Source: Bryopsis sp. KO-2023
Taxonomy: Eukaryota > Chlorophyta > Ulvophyceae > Bryopsidales > Bryopsidaceae
Direction: 5' to 3'
DNA length: 64,000 nt
NCBI GenBank assembly: GCA_030272585.1
Contig: BSYQ01000002.1
Coordinates: 5,022,001 to 5,086,000, forward strand
Shown: one piece after another, positions 23,495 to 33,905 of the stretch
Layout of the letters: the number at the start of each line of letters is the position of its first letter
How positions within the stretch are numbered: the first letter of the stretch is position 1
Notes under the pieces: generated by a model
Told to the model about the DNA's origin: nothing
The model's input: only the letters and a program-made list of their open reading frames with translations
The model's database searches: none
Made by a program: the position numbers and the translations under genes

Positions 23495-25259
23495 CCTTTA
23501 TGGGGATGGCAACCACCGCCAAAGAAACTGAGACCAGATGGTGTTGGCCAATGACCGATGACTTTTTTAGCGCGGGCTTCAACTTGACGGGAGTTTCCCT
23601 CCATCCTCTTCTCCACACTCATCATGATCATTCATGATGAGTTGCCTATAATGCAACTCCCGAATTCTCGACTTGAGCTATTGCCAAAACAACTGTACCA
23701 CCATTACTCATTGCCCCACATTTGCTTTCGGTTAACGCTATTAACTCGAAAGTCTTGATCTATATGAGACTTTATCACAATATCCAAGAGATTCAAGGTG
23801 CAACAGGGTGGTATTTAATATCCTCGACTTAAAATAGAGATAATCATTGATAACTTATTCCAGCCGTCTTACATGAGGGGTCCCCTAAGGTAAGTTTAGG
23901 GTTTTAAACTACCCTAAACCTATCGGGTTTTCTCGCGGTGCCTTACCACCGTTTGAACTTTGGGGCTCGCCTTGGTCCGGAGGTTTTTTACAAACGGTAA
24001 GGAATCCCACAAGAAAGGGACCAGGGGAGATGGTTGGACCCTGGACTCCTGGGCCTGGAGTATATAGCTCCTTCAAGCCAGGGGCCGTGACTTGTCTCAG
24101 TGCAGCTGTGAACTGCCCACAAGAGATTAGGGACACTACCACCACTAGGGCCACCCGTATCACGTAATCTCACGTTTCAGCTTGTTAGGTTGGAATGACA
24201 TGTCCTCCTCCTCTTGTTTGAAGACTCCTTACTGAGGAGTATCGATAATCTTTAGAGGTATCCAAGTGGTAGGCCGCGAGAAAGAAGCCTACGCGTTTCT
24301 GAACCGGAAATTATGTTTTTCGGGCCATTTTTTGGGGGGAGGGTAGAAAGAGCAATCAATACCAATAGTGTTGGGAATATGAGACATAATGATTTCGGGG
24401 TTAATGAGCAACAAAAGTTGGGTTCGATAATGACGATCAGGGGGTATTCGGAACACGGCGTTACTTGGGTAACGACCGTTTTGTGGCAGGAAATGAGTTA
24501 GGTATTTTTTTGCGTGTGGAAGAGAATGGAGCAAGGTTGCGTTTGTGGTGTTTGGTTAATGTAGCGTTAGTGACTGTCGATCCGATGTTTGAGGTTTCAA
24601 GGGGCTCTTGTTGTGAACGAATGTGGGAGTTTATTCGAAAGTGGGGTACGTTTCCTCATAACAATAGTACTGTCTTTTAATACCATCAGAAATCAATAGA
24701 GGCTGAGGATCCCCGCATTCGACCCGGTTGAGAAACAGCCTTGGATAAGAGATTTTGAATACAACACCAACCGACGATATCAGCGGCTGCCCAAGCATTA
24801 ATTGAGTACTTAATTTCGAGTTTTTGCCTTCAAGAATCGCTCGGTGATTATTTGGGTTGGACGTTCCACTGGTTCGACTCCAGTGCCAGATTTCACAAAG
24901 AGATGGTTGTGTGATGATCTTCTATTTTTCATTCAAATTCTTCAAGAAATATGAAACCATTGATCTCATTTTTTATTTTTTTTTACGTTCAGTGACGATC
25001 AAAACATATAAGAAGCCCCAAAAGTATACTTTCTATCAGCGGAGTAGGTTCTTCTAGACAACGATGTTTTTCGACCAATTCAAAACCAAGCAGGGGGGAG
25101 AAAAACACCATAGCAAGATTTTCTGTTCGGAATTTAAAAGAAAAATCTTTTCGCGTTCCATCCATCTACCTGGGCTTTTGACGACCTTGGCAATTAACAT
25201 TGAGAACATGCTGAATTAGTGGTGCGAGCTGTCACTATTCTATTACAAAAGCCCGGTGT
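23495..25259. other. No recognised gene; one small hairpin
   Basis: A 9-bp perfect hairpin (GTTTAGGGT facing ACCCTAAAC, 23894-23919) lies upstream of a GC-richer patch (23930-24160). The minus frame of that patch has a hydrophobic N-terminus but starts with GTG right after a stop. Open plus frames at 24313-24680 are unrecognised. Confidence 0.4.
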
Positions 25260-26629
25260 TCCAGTAGAATCACCGGCGCAAAGACCGATAACGTTGCTCA
25301 ATACCGGTTATAAGGCCACCACTGAAGTGGTCAGACAATTATAGGAAGGACATCTTGAACCCCAACTAAGCGACTTAGTCGAGCAACAGGGTAATGCGAA
25401 GAATTGGTAAACAAAAGATGCCCTTGTGTTGCACAAAGTGATAGTCAATGATGCACTATGGCATCGTCAGCGACTAAGTTTGGCTTGGATTGATTTCCAG
25501 AAAGCGTTTGATTCATTATCGCACGATCGCTTACGTTGGATCTTGTTATTACTGAAAGTCCCCAAAGGCATCAGGACCTTTCTAGAAAATTCAATGTCCC
25601 TCTGGCAAACGAAGAAATGTCTCCCAGGGAAAGTATCTGTTCAAACTCCTCCAATCAGGTTTCTGAGGGGTGTGTTTCAAGGTGATTCTTTATCACCTCT
25701 TTTGTTTTGCATTGTGTTATGCCACTCTCTGTGCATCTGAGAAATAGCCGCGGAGGCTGTGAGCTGGGATTAACAGGGTCACCCTGCCCTCTCGGAAAAA
25801 TAACACATCAACTTTTTGTTGATGATCTCAAGTTGTACTCGTGTGACAAAAGCAACCTTGCAGTCCAGATCGACCACACCGTTGAAGTTGCCTCTACGTT
25901 GGGGTTCGCAGTTGGGCTCTCCAAATGTGCCGAGTTGCACTTGGTGAATAGAAAAGTCCAGGAAGATTCAGGGATGAGGTTTAATACCCTTGGCTCCGAT
26001 GAAACCTATAAGTACCTGGGACTTCCTCAAAGAGCAGAGGTTTGTGAAGCTGCTATTAAATGGCCAAAGATATGGTTCTCGCCAGAGTGAAACAGATCTG
26101 GGGGTCTCATCTCTCGGGTAAGAATTAATCGAAGCACACAATGGATGGGCCTCGAGCCTGTTACGGTACTCATCTGGAATAGTGCGGTGGAGCATATCCG
26201 AGTTGGCAATATTAAGTGGGAGAATCCACAAACGTCTAACTTTGTCTAACGGGTTTAAACAATTGTCATGTACAAGTCATCTTTACTTGAAACGACAAGA
26301 ATGCGGGCGTGGTCAAATCGAAAGCATATTCGGATGAAGTGTTTCGATTGGGAGTGTTGTTGAAAAAAGAAGATTGGCTTTCTAAGTCAGTCATATGGTA
26401 TGAGAGGTTCGCGAAGCTTAAACATGTTATTTTTCCGGATATTATACGTATGGCTAAGCATTTCGGCCTAACGCTTAACCTCAATGATTCAGCAACAATA
26501 TCTCTTATCACTGAAGAGGGTCTTTTGAAAAAATGCATTAGATCTTTTGTTAAAAAGCAACGTGACGAGTTAGTTAATAGGCCGACGGGAAGATTTCACC
26601 TTTTCAGTCCAAGTGGAATGCCTTGGTGA
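25260..26629 (+). pseudogene. Decayed R2/NeSL-like non-LTR retrotransposon (reverse transcriptase)
   Basis: The plus strand reads through the landmarks of an R2-clade-like RT: RPITLLNTGYKATT (template-binding motif), TKDALVLHK, LAWIDFQKAFDS (first catalytic Asp), SLWQT, FLRGVFQGDSLSPLLFC (fingers/palm motif), then, after a frameshift near 25720, HQLFVDDLKLY (catalytic Asp pair at 25815-25826), KYLGLPQ and, further on, KQIWGSHLSGKN and LYLKRQECGRG. The open frame 26309-26629 continues as the connector typical of this group. In-frame TAG and TAA occur before 25426, and at least three frameshifts are present. These LINEs copy RNA directly at a nicked target. The specific wording (AWIDxxKAFDS, QGDSLSPLLF) favours R2/NeSL over L1. 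Confidence 0.82.
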
Positions 26630-27410
26630 AGACAGCAATGGCAGGCAAGAACCCATGAAAGAACAACCACATTTTCATGGAAGCCGTGAGAAACATCGTC
26701 GAAACAGGTGGGTTTTGAAGGTGGGTTCCAAACCCACTTTTTGGGTGTCTGTGTATTTCTTGTAGATACCCAGGGCAGACCAGTGCCGAAGAGGCAAAAC
26801 ATGGAGGTCAGAACCAGTTACAGTTACACTGGTGATTATATGCTTCGTTTTCCGGTGAGCTTTAGTTGTATGCTCCATTTCACCCAATATCTTCAAAATG
26901 TTGCACTCGAGAATCCCTGTTAGGGAAATTTCTTTGTGTTGTACGCTCTGAATGGAAAAGGAGAGGACGAATCTGGCTTCAACGCAAGAATCTTTATTTT
27001 TTGCACGAACATCAGAGGAAAAGCTCCCCGGGACCCTTTCTAGGCTGTGGAGGATAAAGAGGAAACCCCTAAAGAAAGTAGTTTTTTCTTAGGAAACTCA
27101 GGGAAAGATTGACGTCCGAGAATATTATTATTAGTTTACAGCGTTCAAAATCGGAAAAGAAAGATAAAGGCATGGAGGTGGTTGGGTTATCCAAAAGAAA
27201 GCAAGTTTATTATAGATGGGAAAGGCTTAGACGTAAAAAAAGATTTTTTTGGAAAACTCGCGATACTCAAAGGGGCTTATGTTTGGTTCTAGAAGGGAGT
27301 AAAGTGGACAATTCATATATCGTGGTAAAATGGCCCCAAAAAGACTAAAAACCAGTTTTGTAAATACTGATTGAAATGAAAAAATGTATTGACCATCTTC
27401 TGAGTGTGCG
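26630..27410. other. Possible remainder of the LINE, otherwise unrecognised
   Basis: Downstream of the LINE RT. Open plus frames at 26708-26923 and 27109-27348 (basic, KRKQVYYRWERLRRKKRFF) may be remnants of its 3' part, but no zinc knuckle or endonuclease motif is clear. Confidence 0.3.
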
Positions 27411-27572
27411 ATGGGCGTGGACTTAAAGGATGCTAAGGAGGCACTTGATATGATGGAGGTGGATTTGGAGGTTGCGAAAAAAGAGCTGATTGGGATAAAA
27501 AAGGTGCTTATGGTGGCTAAAATGGACTTGGAGGAAGCAAAGGAGGAACTTAATCAGGTGCAAATGGTTTAA
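27411..27572 (+). CDS. 53-residue coiled-coil peptide ORF
   Basis: ATG at 27411 to TAA at 27570 gives 53 residues that are almost entirely one amphipathic helix: LKDAKEALDMMEVDL, then VAKKELIGIKKVLM, then VAKMDLEEAKEELNQV. An imperfect 14-residue repeat of the type VAKxxLxxxKxxL is visible and the hydrophobic residues fall in heptad positions. This is hard to obtain by chance. It may be an exon of a larger coiled-coil protein or a piece of a Gag-like protein; the reading frame after the stop is not coding-like. Confidence 0.45.
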   Translation: MGVDLKDAKEALDMMEVDLEVAKKELIGIKKVLMVAKMDLEEAKEELNQVQMV

Positions 27573-29077
27573 TGCAACTGTTGAAAACGCTAACGCCCAA
27601 TTCGTTGTTGATCGCCTGACAACCTTCTTAAATAGTAAATGCTTTGGACGCGAAAGAGGTTGAACGGGGTCATCGTGAGCCACGACATAGGCAAACAAGA
27701 CCCTCTGACCACTAGGAAGACGATCTACAACCGTAAAAGAAACAATGTTGACTGCTTGGTCAAAAGGAAGGGTGATCGATGAATCTCACCAACAGAGCGG
27801 TAAGTAGTGCGCAACCAAAAAAAAAAAAAAGGAAATTGGCAATAAGGAAAAGTTACTCCCAGTTCCGACTTTGCACTTTTGCTCTTCCTATATTCTATAG
27901 ATCATTACGGCATTCTCCTTCTCTTGTTCAAGAAGTGAAAGAATATATTGGCGGAAGACAACTGAGGACTGCATGGACATCAGAGATTCGGAACTTATCA
28001 GATTAACTGTAGCGACCCGACCAACAGATCGTTGCTACAGCGTATCCACACCACGCTGCAACATTAACTTCATTAAGGTACATGACACCAACCATTAGTG
28101 GAGCCAAGAATCTTTCTTAAAAACATCAAAATGTGATGCAATATAAGTGGGTTGGGTTGTTTGAGAGGAAAGAGTTCAAATATAAAGCAGCTAGACTGTA
28201 GGGGTCGTCAAGATCTAAACGAATAGAAAATTACCTGGAGATTACGAAAGTACCTTTCAGGTTTAAGCACACTTTAAAAATGCAGCTTAGACAAGATTGT
28301 TAGGCCATTCAATAGGATTACACGATTTTCTCCGGTATCGGGACGCCTGGAAGCACAAATTAACGAGACCCGTCGGCGCACAATATAAGAAATATCGAGG
28401 TTGTAAGAGCCTTGGTTGCCGTGACAACCACAACTTGGCTTGCCGACAGCATTAAAATAAGGATTCAGAGTCTACAAATAGCATTCACTCAAAACGAGGA
28501 CTATTGGAAGTATTGAACAATCAAAGCGAAAAATATCCAAAAAGATACAGTTTTTTCTTTTTTTTTGCAGATTAAAATTTTATGTAGGCGTAAAAATAAG
28601 ACGCCACCGAAAACAGAGGTGGAGCCAAAACATAAAAGGCGAAAGACTTGTCCATGGAGGAGAAAAGAGACGCTTGGATTTTTGAAAGAAGTGCGCGAGT
28701 CGGGGGTTAATAGGGCGTTGCTCATTGCTTTTTGTTATTCAAAGGTCTTTTCGTGCTCGCATTGAAGTTTTGATTCAAAGTTGGGCCTTTTCTCATCGTT
28801 CACAAAGGCAAGGACAGATTGGTGTTCAGTACGACTTTGTTTACCTAGATGATCAAGAACATGACGAGCGAAATGACCCCTTCTACCAGAGAGCGATTAC
28901 CAAAATACCGAGGGCGGAATTACGCAAAATGCATTAATAAATCAGGATTGTGACTACTCCAAATGGGACGTCAAATTTTTTATGGCGTGTGGGGAGCAAC
29001 ATGAATTGTAAATAAAGGCTCTGGCCTTTATGGAAAAATGACATGTTTCCTAATGCTATGGGAACTGTTCCAGGAGC
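27573..29077. other. Mixed stretch with weak coding fragments
   Basis: Plus frames at 28565-28937 are basic and protein-like (KHKRRKTCPWRRKETLGFL; then YDFVYLDDQEHDERNDPFY) in two different frames, suggesting a broken gene. Around 28935-29120 a third frame (TPNGTSNFLWRVGSNM) is also plausible. Nothing recognised. Confidence 0.3.
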
Positions 29078-29326
29078 ATGCTTTCTGAGGCTTTCTTCTA
29101 TGTTCAAATCAATACCGAATACGAAGAAGATCAAGCGAGAGCCGACAGGGCTGGAGTGGTGGGGAACTGGCATTTTATAAGGAAAGCTATTGAAGCTAGC
29201 GAAACATTCGACTCAGTATACCATCGATACTCAAGGCGGTATGGATTGCCCCCGGCGATGGTAAAGCTCCTTCTGGGAAACGTCATTAGGAAGTTCACTA
29301 CATCAGAGCCTCCTACGTATTCATAA
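29078..29326 (+). pseudogene. Possible LINE reverse transcriptase palm fragment
   Basis: The frame contains RKAIEASETFDSVYHRYSRR then YGLPPAMVKLL. This resembles the LINE segment DFxKAFDSVxxxxLxxxLxxYGxPxxxV, in which the first catalytic Asp would be replaced by Glu (IEASETFDS). The spacing between FDSV and YGLP is right. No second Asp motif is found nearby. It could be a fragment of a LINE unrelated to the one at 25.3 kb, or a chance match. Confidence 0.35.
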
Positions 29327-29366
29327 TCAATATATGTGAATAGATTAACGATGCCACTTCAAATCG

Positions 29367-30116
29367 ATGAGGCGGAAGCATCAGAAAATCGAGTTTCTGG
29401 AGGTCTACATAATTTTTCGCAACCATCGGAGGACAAGTTCCCTCCAGAACAAGATTCGGCACTTGGGGATGGTGTACGTAACGCATTCGGAGCTCCAAGA
29501 GGATTCGGTCGACGAAGGTCACCTATATGTGGCCGTGGAAGGTTTAGAGGAGTTCCGTCATGTACAATGGGAGGTAGAGCTTAAGTGCCGGTGGTCAAGG
29601 CGCTGTGCCTACACCAATCGCTGGTGGTCAGTCTGCTGTGCGACACAAGTTGGTGAAAGTGTTGGAGGACAAGGTGAAAGTGATGATATTGCGTCAAGCG
29701 TTGGAGATCAACCCGGAGAGCCAGCAGGAGATGTTATTTCATTCGATCTGAATACGATACCTTTCGGGTTTTACACCCGACTTGCGGAAACCGAAATAAA
29801 TCCAACAATTAAGTTGTCCGGAAAACGGAATGGTGTACGCATTAGCTCTATCGTGCACGCAACGCCTGAGATGATATATTTCCTATTCAATAGCATTCGA
29901 ATTATTGAATCGCTTGTAGGGGAACGGTTAGTTTCAATCTTTTTCGGGGGAGAAAACGGAAATTTGGTTTGTTACAATACTAGTGAAACCGTAGTGTGCC
30001 CCGTGCACACACAAACAAGAGACCCGCATATTTTAAGGATACAAGTAAACTTTGCATATGAGCAATTCCGAACTTCGTGTTCATGTCAATGCTGTCACAG
30101 TCAAGTCACGAATTAG
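29367..30116 (+). CDS. Unrecognised 249-residue ORF
   Basis: ATG at 29367 opens one of the longest uninterrupted frames outside the DIRS-type element. The first half is basic and Trp/Cys-containing (VELKCRWSRRCAYTNRWW), the middle acidic and Gly-rich (GESVGGQGESDD), and the second half hydrophobic and regular (ISFDLNTIPFGFYTRLAETE, PEMIYFLFNSIRIIESLVG). No domain is recognised. A competing frame is open at 29336-29584. The 3' end overlaps the duplicated block at 30053-30321, whose better frame is different, so this may be a fusion of remnants rather than one gene. Confidence 0.35.
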   Translation: MRRKHQKIEFLEVYIIFRNHRRTSSLQNKIRHLGMVYVTHSELQEDSVDEGHLYVAVEGLEEFRHVQWEVELKCRWSRRCAYTNRWWSVCCATQVGESVGGQGESDDIASSVGDQPGEPAGDVISFDLNTIPFGFYTRLAETEINPTIKLSGKRNGVRISSIVHATPEMIYFLFNSIRIIESLVGERLVSIFFGGENGNLVCYNTSETVVCPVHTQTRDPHILRIQVNFAYEQFRTSCSCQCCHSQVTN

Positions 30117-30321
30117 AATGATCTTCAGTGAACTAGTGAACTCTTATTTGTCTAGTTTATCGAACGTTGTGAAAGAGGGCCTACCAACAACAACTGTAAC
30201 GGGGAGAGATGATTGTCTGATAAGAATTGAAGTGAAATTTTGGTTTGCAATTCGGACCTTCGTGTTCATGTGGATCTTGTTGGATATAATTTACGAATTG
30301 GAATGATCTATTTTGAGGTTG
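30053..30321 (+). repeat. Diverged direct repeat encoding a similar peptide twice
   Basis: Two blocks of about 80 bp (30053-30135 and 30244-30321) align with small gaps. Translated, the first gives NSELRVHVNAV, then RIRMIFSELV; the second gives NSDLRVHVDLV, then RIGMIYFEVV. Differences between the copies keep similar residues, which suggests that the unit was once a protein repeat. The two copies are now in different frames. Confidence 0.55.
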
Positions 30322-31678
30322 TATAACTTTTGATGTTTTGTAAGGCATTTTTCATGAGCCTTATCTATGTTATGTCTTCATTCAATCCTATATCCTTTTT
30401 TCTTCTCCCCGGAAGGTTGAACTCTATTATTTGAACATAGATATTTTATTTTTTTCAGTCAACTTGCAGAAAAAATTCATTGGTAGATCCTTGAATTATA
30501 TAAATGAAATGAATCATTTTTTAATACGTACATAAATGTAACTACTTTTTCACACAACATGATAACAGTTCAGTGGTATCTATTTAAGCATGAAAAGCTT
30601 ATTTGTGGGCCAATGCACTGACATATAAAATTGTCCTCGATATGAGAGTGTGCCGAAGCTTGAGGATTGCGTGGGAAAGATTGGCGCTTACATATTCTAA
30701 TTGGTTTGAAAAAGTAAGGCGAGGAAGAGAAAGCTAGAGGAAACAAAACAGGTGCTAAAAAAGAGGGAAGAAGAGTAGTTTTGGAAGTGAGGGAGGAAGA
30801 ATATTTGGAATTGTGTGGCGGTAAATATCATCATGGTGTTTGATGCTGGGAAACATGATATGGGGAACAAAAGTCGAAAGGAAGACCTGAAAAGAGGGCT
30901 GTAGGATGGATTATGCATAAAAGTCGATGCCGGTGATAATCAAATTAGTCTCTTTGGTGAGACAGATGCAATAGGGTTATACCCCAGATGTTTAGAACCT
31001 CCCCTAACACCTTGCTGTCGCCAAAAGAAGCCCCCTGGACAGCCCCTTGAAGTCCTTTAATCCCCCAACCCCATGGGTCCCATCAACCACGTGGAGGAAC
31101 CTAGCAAGCTAAGCGGACATCCTGTCCCGTCACATCACCCATCAGGGGGATGTGACATCGACCACCCACTACACCACGCCACCCACATGGCTAGTGGAGG
31201 CGGCACACTCAGGCAAGGAGGGCATAACACCAGAGGATGAAGAAATTATTGAATTGGAGGAGTCAACGAACGAGCTAGTAAATAAATGAGCAGGAGTACA
31301 GGCCGGTAAAGGGAATTTTGATAAATCAGGCCAAAGGAAAGAAATAGAGTCTTATAGGGAGACACAACCCCAAATAAGTAATGTCCAAACTCAGGTCCAG
31401 AAGGAAAGGGAGTTGGCTTAGAAAGTAGCAATTCAAAAAAAGAAGGAAAGAAGATGTGAATAATATAAAAATTAATAAAATAAAAGAAATAAATAAAAAA
31501 AATAATATTATTACATAAATAATAATATAAAAAAAGGAAATAACATACATATCCTCAAAAAAAAAAAACCTACAAGCTCAACTCGTCAAGCGGCAACCCT
31601 CCAGCCTATTTTGCCAAAACGTTTACGCGCACACGCTCACCGACCCTCTCAAAACACCAAGGCACCAAGCTATACGCA
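30322..31678. other. Gene-poor stretch with coding-like patch
   Basis: AT-rich to about 30960. From 30980 to 31420 the sequence is richer in G and C and reads in pieces as protein (ATG at 31069, 55 codons, His/Pro-rich; then TPEDEEIIELEESTNELVNK in another frame), perhaps the broken front of the gene at 31679. 31455-31570 is nearly pure A and T. Confidence 0.35.
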
Positions 31679-32659
31679 ATGTCGGGATCCAAGAACTCAG
31701 CGGAGCAGCATTTGAACTGCGTTTGGCAACAAAGGGACGAATGGAAAGAAACAGCGGAAAAGTTGCAAATCGAACTCACGGAAGCCGTAGAAGCTGGGAG
31801 CGAAGCGATTGACATGCACGCTGATTTGTCCGCCGACTACGGTGTTTTAAGCAAAAAGTGACAAGAGGGAGTAACGGAGAGGGACGCGCAAGAGGAGGAA
31901 ATCTGCGAGATGGCGGCTAAACTCAGGGAGGCGGACGTGTTACAGTTTTGTAGCGCCTGTGTGGTACAGGAGGTGGAGAGAAAGGCGGACAAGGAGAAAC
32001 TCGAGGCGGATTGGAAAAACCAATATCGTGCCCTGCAGCAAAAACTCAGTAATGCGCAGGTGCGAGCTCGAGGCGCAGACACAGAGCTGAAAGTCATCAA
32101 GAAAGAGCTCACCGCAAAAGATCAAGAAATAGACCGCCTCACCACGTCTCTCAAGTCCGCTCAGGCTGCAGAACTTCGGTTCAAGAAGGCGACGGACAAA
32201 GCCACAGCGGACGTGGCATGGTATGTTACTGAAAATAAGAAGATGATCAAGGAAGGCGAGAAAAGATATCAAGACTTGGTTGCGACGCGCAAGGAGTTAG
32301 CCTCCACCAAAGCAGCATTGGAAAAAGCGGAACACCACGGCGAATTCTGTAATTCGACCGAGGCACGCATCCTCATGTCGGAGCTCGTGGCATCAAAAGT
32401 GGAGGTGGAAAGGTTAAAGGCAACTCTACGGGATTTTCCTAAATCGATGACCGATTTTGGTACCGGACTGATTTTGTCGCGGATAGACACAGCAGCAACC
32501 CAAGCTCAGTTAGTCCGCGATGGGAGAATCAAGGACAAGGTGGACATGCACAAAGTGAAGGATATCACAATGACGAATGTCGAAATCACTGCTGGCCACG
32601 ACCTCGACCACGTCAATGATTATGCTAAGTCAATGACTGCTTGGCTTGGGCCTCGCTAA
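31679..32659 (+). pseudogene. Long coiled-coil protein gene with one in-frame TGA
   Basis: From ATG 31679 to TAA 32657 one frame runs for 326 codons with a single TGA at 31859-31861; the second part also starts with its own ATG at 31910 (249 residues). The protein is rich in Glu, Lys and Ala with continuous heptad-like helix: WKETAEKLQIELTEAVEAG, KADKEKLEADWKNQYRALQ, VIKKELTAKDQEIDRLTTSL, TRKELASTKAALEKAEHH. The C-terminus is less helical (HDLDHVNDYAKSMTAWLGPR). No transmembrane segment or known domain. It could be a recently broken gene, a gene using an alternative start at 31910, or the Gag-like ORF1 of a mobile element. Composition is clearly more coding-like than its neighbours. Confidence 0.6.
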
Positions 32660-32776
32660 TTCCTTCATGCGCGTCACTAATTAGAACTTATTGAACTTTT
32701 TTTGCTTCCTCCGAACCACGGTTTACCGAAGTTGTTTAAAGATAGCAACACGGGTTGATGAGTGCATAGCCTAATA

Positions 32777-33113
32777 ACCCCCCCCCCCGAATACAGTACC
32801 CCCCCCAAATAGAGTACCCCCCCCCCAATATAGTACCCCCTGCCGCCCCTGGAAGCAAACGCGGAATAGTGTACCCCCCAAAAAGTGACCCCTCCCCCAA
32901 GCCTACCACCCCAAACCTGGTTTTTATGCAATGTTAAGAATCTTCTTATAGTGATGGATGGAGCATTAGCCCCCTTCCTACCTCCCAAATACCCCCTGGA
33001 GGATCCAACCACATCTCTAAAAATAGAACACCCCCAAATAGTGTACCCCCTTGAATTTTTTTTCCAAAGTTATAATTATTGTACCCCGGGGTACTGTATT
33101 CGGGGGGGGGGGT
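32777..33113. mobile_element. TA-flanked miniature element with C11/G11 ends
   Basis: A 337-bp element with perfect 24-bp terminal inverted repeats (A, eleven C, GAATACAGTACC at the left; exact inverse at 33090-33113) flanked by TA on both sides (32775-32776 and 33114-33115). The interior repeats a block of the form AATAxAGTACCCCC in both directions. A TA duplication suggests mobilisation by a Tc1/mariner-type or similar transposase supplied in trans. No gene is present; Gly-rich open frames here are products of the G runs. Confidence 0.78.
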
Positions 33114-33339
33114 TATGAATTTTATGATAGGAGAGTTTTGTGTTGATTTTGTGTGGCGAATCTTTTTTCACAAATCGGTGCTTTATTTTCCCACCTAATT
33201 TCGATTATGTGTTCGAAACGAATTTGGAACGACTATGTATATAGGTTGCGGCATCATTTTTTTTAGGGGGGAGGTAACGCAAGGCTATAAAAAAAGGTTT
33301 AAAATCAAGGTATTTGTCTTGTGTTTGAATTTGTTATTG

Positions 33340-33905
33340 ATGTGAATGAAGCTAATCGGGTCTCCGGGGACGTTTGCCTCCCCGGATTGTACTCATAGGA
33401 AGTGGAAAAATTGTCCGATAAGATAGGCCGGTGTAATACCGGAACCGAAAAGGAGAAAAGATCCATCTTCTTGGAGGTTGTAACAACGACTGATGTATAG
33501 ATACAGCTCATATTTTTCGGACCACCGGGATCATTCAACGAAAAAAACGTGTTGGATCGCCAATGATCGAAGATTTGTTAACAAAATCAGTACCATCCGG
33601 GAATTTCGTTGTTAACGACAATATGCACAATATAAGTTACCTTCTCGTAGATGGGATGTACCCCCCCTTGGTCAATATTTACGAAGACAATATCAAATCT
33701 GATGAGCGAAAAAAAAAAAGTTCTTCAAAGGATTAGAGGCGCTAAAAAGATATAGAGAGGTGTTTTGGGGGTTAGCAAAATATATCACGAAAACCTTGTC
33801 GATTATGGAATCTGGTGGTCATCATGTTGAATATTTCGGCTTGCATCATATTCCAAAACATGATCGTCGGAGATCAAGAAAAAGTTTTTGGAGGCAAGTC
33901 TTAAT
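33340..33905 (+). pseudogene. PIF/Harbinger transposase remnant
   Basis: Pieces in three plus frames reproduce, in order, the hallmarks of Harbinger nucleases: DCTHRKWKNCP at 33385 (family: DCxHWxWKNCP, first catalytic Asp kept), EKRSIFLEVVTTTDV (family: KPTIILEAVAxxDLW), FFGPPGSFNEKNVLDR (family: FGxPGSNNDINVLxRS, second Asp changed), SPMIEDLL, NISYLLVDGMYPP (family: GYYLxDGIYP) and EALKRYREVFWGL (family: EAxRKDVERAFGVL). These enzymes cut and paste DNA with a partner Myb-like protein. In-frame stops, a frameshift at 33560 and another in an 11-A run at 33709-33719 show that it is dead. The Myb-like partner was not found. Confidence 0.8.

Noticed and set aside
23894-23919. TTTAGGG-containing hairpin as a telomere-like repeat
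   Set aside because: Only one copy of the motif on each arm; not an array.
23909-24163. 84-residue frame with a hydrophobic, signal-peptide-like start on the minus strand
   Set aside because: It begins with GTG directly after an in-frame stop, has no ATG and no recognised domain; too weak as a eukaryotic gene.
24868-24884. tRNA-like T-arm ACTGG-TTCGACT-CCAGT
   Set aside because: No matching acceptor stem, D-arm or anticodon arm at the right distance upstream.
28008-28063. TGTAGCGACCCG...GCAACA flanked by TTAAC on both sides, resembling a tiny LTR
   Set aside because: Only 56 bp, no related copy seen, and a 5-bp match nearby can arise by chance.
32677-33012. Gly-rich 111-residue minus-strand frame
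   Set aside because: Produced by G runs of the C/G-run miniature element.
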